Assembly: GCA_946182825.1 (NCBI GenBank)
Contig: CAMGZH010000014.1
Coordinates: forward strand, 1-64,000
Direction: 5' to 3'
Length of the DNA stretch: 64,000 nt
Source of the DNA: an uncultured Lachnospiraceae bacterium
GTDB lineage: Bacteria; Bacillota; Clostridia; Lachnospirales; Lachnospiraceae
Of the stretch, positions 44,715 through 54,324 are shown piece by piece (position 1 is the first letter of the stretch; every line of letters starts with the position of its first letter). Position numbers and translations under genes: made by a program. The notes below the pieces were generated by a model. It did not search any database. It worked only from the letters and a program-made list of their open reading frames with translations, and was not told the DNA's origin.

Positions 44715-45646
44715 ACTTCCTCCTTGTATGTGCTGTCTGCTACAGGCGACGCTTCTGCGATCGCCCTGTTTAATGTATTTAAGACCCGTTTCTTATCCGC
44801 ACTCCACTTCGGTTCAATCAAAAGGGACTTCGGTCCATCTCCTGTGATTCGGTGGATCACGATCTCCTCCGGCAGGATCTGTAGCGCGCTGACCACCAGA
44901 TCGGTGTACTCTTCCAGCGTCAGAATATGAAAGGGAGCCGCCTCATATTCCCGCGCCAGCTGCGTTCCCGTGAGGACATGCAAAAGCTGTAGTTTCACGC
45001 CATCTCCCGGAGATAGACGGTCGCCCAGATAGGAGACCGTTTCCATCATATCCTCCTTCGTCTCATCCGGCAAGCCCAGGATCACGTGAACAATGACCGT
45101 GAGTCCGGCAGCCTTCAGACGACGGTAGTTTTCGTCAAAGACCGACAACTCATAGCCCCGTTTGATCCGTCTGGCGGTCTTCTCATGGATGGTCTGTAGC
45201 CCCAGCTCCACCCATACCGGCTTCTCCCGGTTCAACCGGGCAAGGATCTCCAGCATCTCATCAGAAATACAGTCCGGCCGTGTTCCAATGGATACCCCAA
45301 GGATATCCGGTTCCGCCAGCACCTCACGATAGAGCTTCTCCAGCCGGTGGGGATCCCCATAGGTATTGGTATAAGACTGAAAATAAGCAAAATACCGTCG
45401 ATCCTCCAGAGCAATCGACTTTGAAAATTTCCCGGCTACCTTCTCCTTGGCAAAGGCGATCTGCTCCGGCAAGGGAGAAAAGGGGGCTGCAAAATCCCCG
45501 GAACCTCCCTCGGAACAGAAGATGCAGCCACCGGTTCCTAATGTCCCATCCCGATTGGGACAACTGCATCCACTGGACAGAGCTAATTTATAAACTTTGG
45601 TATGATAGGTGGACTTAAAATAGTCCGAAAGACTTGTATACTTCAT
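44711..45646 (-). CDS. TIGR01212-type radical SAM protein (YtqA family)
   Basis: A 311-residue radical SAM enzyme of the Elp3-like group. The cluster cysteines are spread as in this subfamily: SSGCSCPNRDG...GGCIFCSEGG. The SAM-binding barrel continues with FQSYTNTYGD, VSIGTRPDC, VELGLQTIHE and HVILGLPDET. Family members are widespread, and the reaction is not known. It overlaps the aldose epimerase remnant by 4 bp. Confidence 0.85.
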   Translation of the reverse strand: MKYTSLSDYFKSTYHTKVYKLALSSGCSCPNRDGTLGTGGCIFCSEGGSGDFAAPFSPLPEQIAFAKEKVAGKFSKSIALEDRRYFAYFQSYTNTYGDPHRLEKLYREVLAEPDILGVSIGTRPDCISDEMLEILARLNREKPVWVELGLQTIHEKTARRIKRGYELSVFDENYRRLKAAGLTVIVHVILGLPDETKEDMMETVSYLGDRLSPGDGVKLQLLHVLTGTQLAREYEAAPFHILTLEEYTDLVVSALQILPEEIVIHRITGDGPKSLLIEPKWSADKKRVLNTLNRAIAEASPVADSTYKEEV

Positions 45647-45679
45647 ATCCTATATGCTACCACCTTATACCGCACTGTG

Positions 45680-45708
45680 TCACCCGGGAGTATCAAATAT
45701 GCTATAAT
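45680..45708 (+). promoter_or_regulatory. Extended -10 promoter of dtd
   Basis: ATATGCTATAAT is a perfect extended -10, like the one of hpf; the -35 position reads poorly. Confidence 0.45.
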
Positions 45709-45751
45709 CAGAGCTGTTGCCCGATGTCTAACCCACTTACAGGAGGAAACC

Positions 45752-46222
45752 ATGCGCTTTGTCATTCAGATCGCCGAAAACGCATCCTGCGAAATAAAAG
45801 AAAACGAAACGGCTCTGCCTTACACCAACGGTCCAATTCCAAAGGGCTATATGGTCCTCATCGGTATTGCTCCGGAGGACACAAGAGAAATTGCAGACAA
45901 GATGATCCAAAAGATGTTGGGACTTCGTATCTTCTCCGATGAAAACGGAAAGACCAATCTGTCCTTATCCCAGGTGGATGGAGGGCTTCTTCTGGTCTCC
46001 CAGTTTACCCTTTACGCCGACTGCCGCAAGGGAAACCGCCCTTCCTTTATCAATGCCGCAAAACCCGATCTGGCGGAGGAACTCTATAATTATATTGTTG
46101 AAGAATGCAAAAAGAAAGTCCCACTGGTAGCTACCGGTGCCTTTGGAGCAGACATGCGGGTAAGCTTTACCAACGTGGGACCTTTTACAATTCTTTTGGA
46201 TTCAAATGAGATCGTTAAGTGA
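45752..46222 (+). CDS. dtd: D-aminoacyl-tRNA deacylase
   Basis: Cytoplasmic proofreading enzyme that frees tRNA from D-amino acids and glycine. The 156-residue protein has SQFTLYADCRKGNRPSF and the Gly-cisPro loop NVGPFTILLD, with normal length. The start follows GGAGGAAACC; the 50 extra residues of the track overlap the opposite gene's 5' region and lack homology. It converges with the mannan operon. Confidence 0.94.
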   Translation: MRFVIQIAENASCEIKENETALPYTNGPIPKGYMVLIGIAPEDTREIADKMIQKMLGLRIFSDENGKTNLSLSQVDGGLLLVSQFTLYADCRKGNRPSFINAAKPDLAEELYNYIVEECKKKVPLVATGAFGADMRVSFTNVGPFTILLDSNEIVK

Positions 46223-46246
46223 AAAAAGTTGATATTTCTCAACTTA
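46222..46246 (-). terminator. Terminator of the mannan transporter operon
   Basis: AAGTTGA-GAAATA-TCAACTT followed by TTTTCAC on the minus strand; the stem begins within the last codons of the esterase gene. Confidence 0.65.
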
Positions 46247-47336
46247 TCAGCAGAGAATTCAGGTAGAAATCCTCTACCGTGTTCTCTGCTTTTTTAATTT
46301 CGATGGTAACGGTATGATGTCCGGGAACATCCTCTGCAAAAACAGATTCCAGATACAGGCAGTCCCCCCAATCCTCTGTAAAGTTTCCATCCAGAAGGAT
46401 CGGATGTGCCACATCGCCATCCACAACACATTCCGCTATGGGTGCGGTCCCCCGGATCGTCTTTCGGTACTGGATCCCCAGGGTCTTGCCGTCGAATACA
46501 AAGGTGATCTTATCTCCCTCTTTTCGTCCGATCCAGCCCATCTTCCAAAGATCCAGATGTCCCTGTTTCTCCCGGGGATCTACAATAAAGCCATCCAGAC
46601 TGGCAAGACAGCCGCCTTTCAGCTCCGTTGTGTTGGCGATATTGTAACGTTTCGTATGCTCAAACCGGTTTGGGGTAACAGGTAAAACCCCGGTTTCTTC
46701 AACTTTATCCCCATTTTGCTTCACATCATCGATCCAGGCTGCAATGCGATCCGTCAGCTGTTTTGCAAGCAACGCATGCCCCTTGTCATTGGGATGAAGA
46801 CCGTCAGGACTGATCTCCTCTCTTGGAAATTCACCGGAGCGGATCCTGTGATACAGATTCTCCTTCACATTCACATGACCGATCCCATAGGCATCGGTAA
46901 CCCGGGAATGGAAGGGCTCTGCAGAAACTCCTGTATCATAGAATACGTTGTTAAGCGCCAGAACAGCCGGTTCAAAGGTTGCATACATGAGCCTCCGGAT
47001 CACACCCTCATAGGTCTCCTCAAAGAACGCATCAGGGTCATCGTTGACTGAGAAGTCAATGATCACCAGATCCGGCCGGTAGATCATAATATCCTCTTCC
47101 ATTCTGGCTACGCCAAAGTAGGACGAGGTTCCGCCGATCCCGGCATTCACATAGTGCACCCTTGCCTTTGGAAAACGCTGGGTAAACCACTGGTAGACCA
47201 GATAGGCATAACAGGTCCTGTCACTGCTGGACAGACTTCCCTGGGTGATGGATCCCCCAAGAAAGGCGATGGTAAGGTCCCCACCCAACTCTGCCCTTTC
47301 GATTTTTTCCTTTAATCTCTTGTCATTTCCCTTCAT
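46239..47336 (-). CDS. SGNH acetyl-mannooligosaccharide esterase, CE17-like
   Basis: A 365-residue intracellular esterase. The SGNH hydrolase domain (1-215) has the nucleophile Ser29 in FLGGSITQG, the Gly/Asn blocks (GIGGTSSYFG, FSVNDDPD) and the catalytic Asp/His in PDGLHPNDKGHA. Residues 225-365 are a beta-rich module of the CBM35 kind. This two-domain order matches the R. intestinalis CE17 enzyme, which removes 2-O-acetyl groups from mannooligosaccharides. No signal peptide. It is last in the transporter operon, 12 bp after the phosphohexomutase. Specificity is inferred from architecture and context. Confidence 0.82.
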   Translation of the reverse strand: MKGNDKRLKEKIERAELGGDLTIAFLGGSITQGSLSSSDRTCYAYLVYQWFTQRFPKARVHYVNAGIGGTSSYFGVARMEEDIMIYRPDLVIIDFSVNDDPDAFFEETYEGVIRRLMYATFEPAVLALNNVFYDTGVSAEPFHSRVTDAYGIGHVNVKENLYHRIRSGEFPREEISPDGLHPNDKGHALLAKQLTDRIAAWIDDVKQNGDKVEETGVLPVTPNRFEHTKRYNIANTTELKGGCLASLDGFIVDPREKQGHLDLWKMGWIGRKEGDKITFVFDGKTLGIQYRKTIRGTAPIAECVVDGDVAHPILLDGNFTEDWGDCLYLESVFAEDVPGHHTVTIEIKKAENTVEDFYLNSLLIS

Positions 47337-47348
47337 AACCCTAACCTT

Positions 47349-49076
47349 TTACATATTTGCAAGTGCCAGTAAGGCATCTTTCAATTCTTCCAGCTTTGCA
47401 TCCGCATCCGCCAGAGAGCTTCCCTTCACGCCATAATAGAACTTGATCTTTGGCTCTGTTCCGGAAGGGCGGACACATACCCAGGCATTGTCGGACAGCT
47501 CATAATAGAGTACGTTGGAGGTCGGAAGATCCACACCGGTCTCTTCCTGCTTCACCCGGTCAAACCGGATGCCCTTCTGGTAGTCTCTGTTGGCAAGAAC
47601 TTGATAACCGCCAAGTTTGTCCGGTGTCTCATTTCTCAGTCGGTCCATGATGGTTTCGATCTCCTGCTTGCCGGAAATGCCCTTTTTCTCAATGGAAGTC
47701 AATCCTTCCTTGTAGTAACCGTATTTCTCATACATGGAGACCATGGCATCCCACAGGGTCATGCCCTTCTTCTTGTAGTAGGCAGCCACCTCACAAAGCA
47801 GCATAACCGCCACCACGGCATCCTTGTCCCGGGCATAGGTTCCCGCCAGGCAGCCATAGCTCTCCTCCAGACCAAAGACATATTCTCTGTCATCCGCTTC
47901 AAAGAGACGGATCTGCTCTCCGATATACTTAAAGCCGGTCAAAACCTCCACCAGCTCCACATCATAGGCTGCCGCCACTGCTTTTGCCATATCCGTGGTA
48001 ACAATGGTCTCCACCAGAACCGGACGCTTAGGAAGGGTTCCCATGGCCTTACGCTCATGGAGAATATACTCTGCGATCAGCATGCCAGACATATTACCGG
48101 TAAAACTCCGGTATTCCCCGGTTTCCCTGTCCTTACAGTAAACACCCAGTCGGTCCGCGTCCGGATCCGTTGCCAATACCAGATCTGCGTCCTTCTCCTT
48201 CGCAAGGGCAAGAGCCAGCTCCCAGGCCTTCGGATCCTCCGGATTCGGATAGGAGACCGTAGGGAAACGGCCATCCGCAATTTTCTGTTCCTGCTGAACA
48301 TAGACCTTTTCAAATCCAAGCTCCGCCAGAACCTTACGAACCGGAACATTGCCCGTTCCGTGAAGAGGGGTGTAGACAATGGTAAAATCCTTTGCCTGTT
48401 CCCGGATGATCTCCGGATGAATGCTCTGTTCCCGAAGCTTTTGACGATACTTTTCGTCCATTTCCTCTCCCAGGACATGGTAAAGGCCCAGGACTCTCGC
48501 ATCGCTTTCTTCCATGGTCCGGATCTCGGACCAGGAGGTCACCTTTGCCACCTCCTCCATGATGTTCTTATCATGGGGCGGTGTGATCTGGGCACCATCC
48601 TCCCAATATACCTTGTATCCGTTATATTCCCTCGGATTATGGCTGGCAGTAATAACGATACCTGCCATACACCCCAGCTGGCGAACAGCAAAGGAGAGCT
48701 CCGGCGTCGGTCGAAGGGACTCAAAGCGATAGGTCTTGATTCCGTTGGCCGCAAGACAGAGGCATGCCTCTTTTGCAAAAACATCCGACATCCACCGGGA
48801 ATCGTAAGCAACCGCAACACCCTTGTCGGCTCCCTGCATTTTATTGATATAGTTGGCAAGCCCCTGTGTCGCTTGACGAACCGTGTAGATGTTCATCCGG
48901 TTGGTACCTGCCCCAATCACGCCACGAAGGCCACCGGTTCCAAATGCAAGTCTCTGGTAAAAGCGATCGGTGACCTCCTCTTCCTTCCCGGCAAGGGCCT
49001 TTAATTCTTCTCTTGTTGCCTCGTCAAAATACTCGTTCTGACACCATTCCCTGTAGGTTTCCTGAATTTTATCCAC
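47349..49076 (-). CDS. Phosphohexomutase (phosphomannomutase/phosphoglucomutase)
   Basis: A 575-residue alpha-D-phosphohexomutase. The phosphoserine loop is TASHNPREYNGYKVYW near residue 140, the metal loop DPDADRLG near 300, the sugar loop GLEESYG near 400 and the phosphate loop RPSGTEPKIKFYY near 545. In this operon it should turn mannose 1-phosphate from the GH130 enzymes into mannose 6-phosphate; glucose phosphates are likely substrates too. Start is set at GTG (VDKIQETYREW) because AGGAG is 7 bases before it; the track's ATG seven codons upstream lies within the end of manA with no binding site. Confidence 0.88.
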   Translation of the reverse strand: MDKIQETYREWCQNEYFDEATREELKALAGKEEEVTDRFYQRLAFGTGGLRGVIGAGTNRMNIYTVRQATQGLANYINKMQGADKGVAVAYDSRWMSDVFAKEACLCLAANGIKTYRFESLRPTPELSFAVRQLGCMAGIVITASHNPREYNGYKVYWEDGAQITPPHDKNIMEEVAKVTSWSEIRTMEESDARVLGLYHVLGEEMDEKYRQKLREQSIHPEIIREQAKDFTIVYTPLHGTGNVPVRKVLAELGFEKVYVQQEQKIADGRFPTVSYPNPEDPKAWELALALAKEKDADLVLATDPDADRLGVYCKDRETGEYRSFTGNMSGMLIAEYILHERKAMGTLPKRPVLVETIVTTDMAKAVAAAYDVELVEVLTGFKYIGEQIRLFEADDREYVFGLEESYGCLAGTYARDKDAVVAVMLLCEVAAYYKKKGMTLWDAMVSMYEKYGYYKEGLTSIEKKGISGKQEIETIMDRLRNETPDKLGGYQVLANRDYQKGIRFDRVKQEETGVDLPTSNVLYYELSDNAWVCVRPSGTEPKIKFYYGVKGSSLADADAKLEELKDALLALANM

Positions 49077-49086
49077 GTTGTCTCTC

Positions 49087-50037
49087 CTAAAAATCACCTT
49101 CGGTTGTCATCAGTGCCTCGCAGCTTCCTGTCATTTTCCAGTCACCGCTTCCTGCCGGAAGGAAGAAGCTGTCTCCCTTGACGAAGGACAGGGTCTCATC
49201 GCCACAGCTGATCTCTCCTTCTCCCTCCAGGAACAGGATATGTGCAAAACTGTCATCTCCCACAGTTCCGCTTAAAGTTTGGAACTTATTACCGTCGAGA
49301 TGCAACTTATCCACAGTGAAGTACGGACAGCTCGCCACATGAGGGGCATCAGAGGCCCGTCTTCTCACCGGTGTAAGGTCTGTCACGTCCAGAGCTTTAT
49401 CCACATGGAGCTCTCGAAGCTGACCATTCTTGTCTCTACGACCGTAATCGTAGATACGATAGGTCACATTGGAATTCTGCTGGATCTCAGCGATCAGGAT
49501 TCCCTTGCCGATGGCATGAAGGGTTCCGGATTCGATAAAGAACACATCTCCCTTCTGTACCGGTGCTGCATGAAGCACCTCGGTCAGGGTGTTATTCTCG
49601 ATTCTCTCCTGAAACTCTTCCTTGGAAATTTCATGATCGAATCCATAGTACAGCTGTGCACCTTCCTCGGCTTCCACCACATACCACATCTCCGTCTTAC
49701 CCGGCTGCCCCTCCACCCGGTAGGCATAGTCATCACTCGGATGAACCTGAATGGAAAGGTCTCCCTTTGCATCAATAAATTTGATCAAAACGGGGAATTC
49801 CTTGAACCTTTTGCAGTTGGTTCCAAGGGCTGCCTCCCCGGCCTCTTCCAGATACTCTGCCAGGGTACGTCCTGCGTAGGCACCGTTGACAATGGTAGAA
49901 GGGCTGTCCGGGTAACAGGACAGCTCCCAGGTCTCAGCCAGCACATCTCCTTCGTAGTTCTTGTGATAATTCTCCACCAGACGGTGTCCGCCCCAGAGAT
50001 AGTCCTTGCATGTTGGTGAAAGTTTAAAAAGTGACAT
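49087..50037 (-). CDS. manA: Mannose-6-phosphate isomerase, class I
   Basis: Converts mannose 6-phosphate to fructose 6-phosphate, linking mannan use to glycolysis. The 316-residue cupin enzyme has its zinc ligands in QVHPSDDYA, KTEMWY and ESGTLHAIG. It begins 3 bp after the GH130 gene stop and ends 10 bp before the mutase start. Length fits the short Gram-positive type. Confidence 0.93.
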   Translation of the reverse strand: MSLFKLSPTCKDYLWGGHRLVENYHKNYEGDVLAETWELSCYPDSPSTIVNGAYAGRTLAEYLEEAGEAALGTNCKRFKEFPVLIKFIDAKGDLSIQVHPSDDYAYRVEGQPGKTEMWYVVEAEEGAQLYYGFDHEISKEEFQERIENNTLTEVLHAAPVQKGDVFFIESGTLHAIGKGILIAEIQQNSNVTYRIYDYGRRDKNGQLRELHVDKALDVTDLTPVRRRASDAPHVASCPYFTVDKLHLDGNKFQTLSGTVGDDSFAHILFLEGEGEISCGDETLSFVKGDSFFLPAGSGDWKMTGSCEALMTTEGDF

Positions 50038-50039
50038 AA

Positions 50040-51065
50040 TTACCTTCTTCCGATTTCTGTGTCATCCTCTGTCACGCAGCTGTGTTCCTTGATATAATCA
50101 ACGATCTCGTCCAGCTTTGTAAAGGCAAGTCCCACATAGCTGTCTGCCGCGCCATAGTAGATGGCGATCCTTCCTGTATCTTTGTCATGGATGGTGGCAC
50201 AGGGGAAGCATACATTCGGCACAAAGCCGCGCTCCTCATACCACTCCTCCGGCGTAAGCAAAAAAGTGCTACATCGGTATTTTACCTTAGATGGATCGTC
50301 GATATCAAGAATAGCTCCACCGATGGAGTACACATATCCGTTGCAGGTTCCGCTTACACCATGGTAGAACAGAAGCCAGCCTTCACTGGTCTCGATTGGA
50401 GCTGCTCCGCCACCGATCTTCAGAGATTCCCACCACTCCGCAGACTTGCTCATGACATGGCGGTGATGCCCCCAGTATTCCATATCCGGACTTTCGGAAA
50501 GGAAGATATCACCAAAAGGTGTGTGTCCGCTGTCGGAAGGACGGGAAAGCATCAGATATCTGTCATGTACCTTTCTCGGGAAAAGAACTGCATTCCGGTT
50601 GAAAGGCAGGAATGGATTTTCGATCCGGACAAACTTCTTGAAATCCTTGGTCTTTGCCATTCCGATGGCTGCTCCGTAAAAGTCCTGACACCAGATGATG
50701 TAGTAGGTATCCTCCACCTTGACCAGTCTTGGATCGTAAGCGTAACGTGGCATAAACGCCTCACCGTTTTCATCCTCAAAGGGGATCTTGTTTTCTTCAA
50801 ACTTCCAATGGATGCCGTCCTCACTTCTTCCCAGGTAGATATAAGGAATACCGTCCTTCTGCTCCCCACGGAAAACACCGATGAAGGCGCCCTCGTAAGG
50901 AATAACTGCACTGTTAAAAATTCTCGCAACGCCCCGAACCGGGTTACGTCCGATCACCGGATTCTCGGTGTATCTCCAGATTGGAATATCTCTTTCGTCT
51001 GCCGGTGCATCCTGCCAAGGCATGTTGGAAACAGCCGGTGCATTTAAAATTTCATATTTTCCCAT
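50040..51065 (-). CDS. GH130 phosphorylase, probable beta-1,4-mannooligosaccharide phosphorylase
   Basis: A 341-residue five-bladed beta-propeller enzyme. Phosphate- and sugar-contacting segments RGVARIFNSAV, YAYDPRL and SLKIGGGAAPI mark the GH130 family, and the compact length plus FYHGVSGT resemble subfamily 2 (mannooligosaccharide phosphorylase) rather than subfamily 1. It should cut the nonreducing-end mannose of beta-1,4-mannooligosaccharides with phosphate to give mannose 1-phosphate. It follows the other GH130 gene by 17 bp. Confidence 0.85.
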   Translation of the reverse strand: MGKYEILNAPAVSNMPWQDAPADERDIPIWRYTENPVIGRNPVRGVARIFNSAVIPYEGAFIGVFRGEQKDGIPYIYLGRSEDGIHWKFEENKIPFEDENGEAFMPRYAYDPRLVKVEDTYYIIWCQDFYGAAIGMAKTKDFKKFVRIENPFLPFNRNAVLFPRKVHDRYLMLSRPSDSGHTPFGDIFLSESPDMEYWGHHRHVMSKSAEWWESLKIGGGAAPIETSEGWLLFYHGVSGTCNGYVYSIGGAILDIDDPSKVKYRCSTFLLTPEEWYEERGFVPNVCFPCATIHDKDTGRIAIYYGAADSYVGLAFTKLDEIVDYIKEHSCVTEDDTEIGRR

Positions 51066-51082
51066 GTGCTTCTCCTCGCATA

Positions 51083-52258
51083 TTATGTTTCATTTGCCAA
51101 TAACTCAAGATTGTGCCTTATCATTTCCTTTCGTTGCTGAACACACAGGGCACTCCTTCCGGGGTCGGAGGGGGTACGGAAGATGTAATCCGAAAGAAGG
51201 CTTACTGTGGTTGTCGCAACATGAAGCCTGGTATCACTGGATGCATAATAGAGGTAGATCCTTCCATCATCATCTACAATGGCTCCATTAGAAAAAAGAA
51301 CATTGGAAACATCTCCTGTTCTCTCCTCTCTTCTTGGTCCCATAAGAAGTCCTGATGGTTCTGAAATAACTTCCCACGGTCTATCCCGATCGGTTGCATA
51401 GGCATACAGCACATACCGAAGGCCTGCTGCTGTATTTCTCACTCCATGTGCAATATGAAGCCAGCCCTTTTCTGTTTTGATCGGTACGATACATTCACCG
51501 TTTTTTGCTTCGGTGATCTGGTGATATTTTCTTTTACTGATAATCTTCTCTTCTTTTATCACAGCATGTTCAATGCTGTCACAGGTTCCAAAGCCGATTC
51601 CGCCGCCGCTACCGGTGTCGATAAAGCTGTCCATCGGTCGGGTGTAAAAGGCATATTTTCCATCCACGAATTCCGGATGCAGGACCACATTCCGCTGCTG
51701 GGGGGAATCCAGTGTCACAAGGTTATCCAGCCGCTCCCAGTTCCTGAGATCCTTTGTCCTTACAATGCCTGCTGCCGCACTTGCCGCAGACAGATCCGGA
51801 TTCGTTCTGTCCTTGCTCTCAGAGCAGAACACACCGTAGATCCAGCCGTCCTCGTGGGCAGTCAACCGCATATCGTACACATTGGTCTCGTCCTCATACA
51901 GATCCGGAAGTTCCACAGGATAATCCCAGAAACGGAAACCTTCGGTTCCCTTCTCCGACTCCGCAACTGCGAAAAAGGACTTCCTGTCATAGCCCTCCAC
52001 CCGGGCAACCAGATAATATTTTCCATTGAGCTTGATCGCTCCGCTGTTAAAGGTGGCGTTGATCCCCAGCCGCTCCTGAAAGTTCGGGTTTGTCTTAAGA
52101 TCCAGATCATATCTCCAGAAAACAGGTGCGAACTCTCTTGTAAGCACCGGATGCTCATATCGCTGAAAAATACCGTTGTACTCCTCTACCGGTCGGTTTT
52201 TCCGGCGGATCAGTTCCTCCTGTTTTCTAACTTCTTCGTAGTAACGTTCATGAAGCAT
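51083..52258 (-). CDS. GH130 phosphorylase, probable 4-O-beta-D-mannosyl-D-glucose phosphorylase
   Basis: A 391-residue GH130 propeller with an extra helical N-terminus ([20 protein letters not shown]). [47 protein letters not shown] and [17 protein letters not shown] follow the subfamily 1 pattern, whose characterised members phosphorolyse mannosyl-glucose. That substrate is made by the epimerase encoded just upstream, and the two genes overlap by 11 bp, so the pairing is strong. Products would be mannose 1-phosphate and glucose. Confidence 0.87.
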   Translation of the reverse strand: MLHERYYEEVRKQEELIRRKNRPVEEYNGIFQRYEHPVLTREFAPVFWRYDLDLKTNPNFQERLGINATFNSGAIKLNGKYYLVARVEGYDRKSFFAVAESEKGTEGFRFWDYPVELPDLYEDETNVYDMRLTAHEDGWIYGVFCSESKDRTNPDLSAASAAAGIVRTKDLRNWERLDNLVTLDSPQQRNVVLHPEFVDGKYAFYTRPMDSFIDTGSGGGIGFGTCDSIEHAVIKEEKIISKRKYHQITEAKNGECIVPIKTEKGWLHIAHGVRNTAAGLRYVLYAYATDRDRPWEVISEPSGLLMGPRREERTGDVSNVLFSNGAIVDDDGRIYLYYASSDTRLHVATTTVSLLSDYIFRTPSDPGRSALCVQQRKEMIRHNLELLANET

Positions 52259-53468
52259 TTTCTTTTCTCCTCATAAGCAAAAGGCACATTCTTCCGTTAT
52301 GGTACGGACACTTCCAGGGTTCTGCCACAGCTCTTCCCGGGATCGGATTTCCCTCCCGGTCAACTTCCCAGAACCATTCCCCATTGCTTCGTTTATCAAT
52401 CAAATATTCCTTTGTGTAGTTCCAGATATTCCAAGCCGCCTCAAGGTACTTCTCCTCTGACGGCTGTTTTTCCCAGGCATTGACATAACCGTTGATGGCC
52501 TCAGCCTGAATCCACCAGACACGGTTTTCCTTAACCACGCCTTTCTCCTGTTCGTTGGGAATGGAGTGTCCGTCATAGGCCCTCAGATACACCGCCTCTT
52601 CCAACTGCCTTGTCATTTCACAAACAGCCGAAAGCTCCGGTTCCTTTGATGGATCCGCCTCCGGATAAGCCTCCTTTGCAGCCGCATCAATGAGCCAGGC
52701 TGCTTCAATATCATGTCCGAAGGAAGACAGATCGATCAGTGAGTGGTAATCCCCATCGAAGAACACCTCCTGACGGTGCAGTTTCTGGTTGTATATCCTA
52801 TGGGTGATGATTCCCAGGATCTCCCGCAGTCTTTCCCGGACACTCTCATCCCCGGAGACTTCTGCCAGGGAAGTGTAGGCTTCCATCACATGAAGGATGG
52901 TGTTCATGGTTCTGGTGGCAGACACACCGTTCTCCGAAAGCTTTTCATTGGATACCGGTGTAAAATCCCGTCCGAAGGCCTCCAGATATCCCTCTGTATC
53001 CCGCATTTTTTCTTCGATGAGACGGTATAGGGACATGGCCAGCTCCAGAGCCGTTTCATCCTTTGTGACCTTGTAGTAACTTGAGATCCCATAGATGGCA
53101 AAGGCCTGATTGTAGGTATGCTTTGTCATATCCAGGGGCTTTCCGTCAAAGGTTACGGACCAGTACAGCCCCCCTTCTTCCTCATCCAGGAATGCCTTTT
53201 GTAAAAATTCCCAGGCCGCTCTTGCACAGTCCAGCAGCTCCTTATCCTGTAATTCCAGATAGGCCTCTGAGAAAAACCAGAGAATGCGGCTGTTCAGAAT
53301 GCAACCCTTCTCATAGCTCTGATCCGTATACAGATCTTCATCCACATACCCATAGAAGCCGCCAAACTCCGGATCTCTCAACTTTTTCCAGAATGGGATA
53401 ATATGATTTTTCAGTTCCTCTGTTGTCTCCAGTCTGAGTTTTTTCAATAGATCTTTTTTCTCTTCCAT
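52248..53468 (-). CDS. Cellobiose 2-epimerase-type enzyme acting on mannobiose
   Basis: A 406-residue alpha/alpha-barrel protein of the N-acylglucosamine 2-epimerase superfamily. Active-site histidines sit in [23 protein letters not shown] and [10 protein letters not shown]. In mannan loci this enzyme turns the reducing-end mannose of mannobiose into glucose, giving mannosyl-glucose for the GH130 enzyme that follows. It lies 10 bp after the permease gene. Confidence 0.88.
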   Translation of the reverse strand: MEEKKDLLKKLRLETTEELKNHIIPFWKKLRDPEFGGFYGYVDEDLYTDQSYEKGCILNSRILWFFSEAYLELQDKELLDCARAAWEFLQKAFLDEEEGGLYWSVTFDGKPLDMTKHTYNQAFAIYGISSYYKVTKDETALELAMSLYRLIEEKMRDTEGYLEAFGRDFTPVSNEKLSENGVSATRTMNTILHVMEAYTSLAEVSGDESVRERLREILGIITHRIYNQKLHRQEVFFDGDYHSLIDLSSFGHDIEAAWLIDAAAKEAYPEADPSKEPELSAVCEMTRQLEEAVYLRAYDGHSIPNEQEKGVVKENRVWWIQAEAINGYVNAWEKQPSEEKYLEAAWNIWNYTKEYLIDKRSNGEWFWEVDREGNPIPGRAVAEPWKCPYHNGRMCLLLMRRKENAS

Positions 53469-53477
53469 TGCAATCTC

Positions 53478-54323
53478 CTAACCCTTGACTGCGCCGTTGG
53501 TGATTCCGGAGTAGATCTGCTTCTGGAACAGAAGGAAAACGATCAGTGCCGGAATAAAGGAAATGATAACGCCTGCACAGATCAGATTGTATTTGCTTCC
53601 CATTGGTCCCACGAAGGTATACAGAGAGGTTGCAATGGTATGCAGATCATCGTCCATCAGATACAGGTTGGCACAGTAATACTCGTTGTATACGCCTACG
53701 CCCTTGAGGATGCAGGCTGTGACAATGGCCGGTTTCAGAAGAGGAAGAATGATCTTCCAGTAGATCTTCCAGTAGCTTGCACCGTCGATGATGGCGCTTT
53801 CATCCAGGGATGTTGGAATATTCTCCAGGAACTGGATGAAGATATAGATCGAGATGACATCGGTTCCACACATCATGATGATGTAACCGTAGAGATGGTT
53901 CACCAACTGAAGGGAGGACATGATGTTATATACGGTAACCTGCATTGCAACTGCCGGCAGCAGTGAAGCAAACAGGTATAGATTTCGAATGAAGGTATTG
54001 CCGACAAACTTGAATCTTGTCAAAACGAAGGCCAACTGTGTTCCCACGATGACCGATACGATCAGGACAACGATCATAACAATTATGGAATTCAGAAAGG
54101 CTCTTCCCATGTTCGCCTGCTGAAAAGCTTTCACAAAGTTGTCAAAATTCAAAAAGTTCTTCGGTAATGTCATAACAGATGTATTCTGATATTCTGCATC
54201 TGTCTTAAATGCTGTGATCACACATGAAACGATGGGAATAACGGCCCAGAATCCAAAGAAGATGAGGGACACATATTTTATTACGCTCCATAGGATGTCA
54301 CCTATCCTGATATTCTTTTTCAT
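53478..54323 (-). CDS. Mannooligosaccharide ABC permease, MalG type
   Basis: A 281-residue inner-membrane permease with six spans and the EAA loop (DESAIIDGASYWKIYWKIILPLLKPA) that docks the ATPase. It begins 2 bp after its partner permease. No ATPase gene is present in the locus, so a shared MsmK-type ATPase encoded elsewhere is expected, as is usual in Bacillota. Confidence 0.9.
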   Translation of the reverse strand: MKKNIRIGDILWSVIKYVSLIFFGFWAVIPIVSCVITAFKTDAEYQNTSVMTLPKNFLNFDNFVKAFQQANMGRAFLNSIIVMIVVLIVSVIVGTQLAFVLTRFKFVGNTFIRNLYLFASLLPAVAMQVTVYNIMSSLQLVNHLYGYIIMMCGTDVISIYIFIQFLENIPTSLDESAIIDGASYWKIYWKIILPLLKPAIVTACILKGVGVYNEYYCANLYLMDDDLHTIATSLYTFVGPMGSKYNLICAGVIISFIPALIVFLLFQKQIYSGITNGAVKG

Positions 54324-54324
54324 C

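Noticed and set aside
47601-49004. Plus-strand ORF of 467 codons opposite the phosphohexomutase
   Set aside because: Shadow of a certain gene; the translation is His/Arg-rich without domains.
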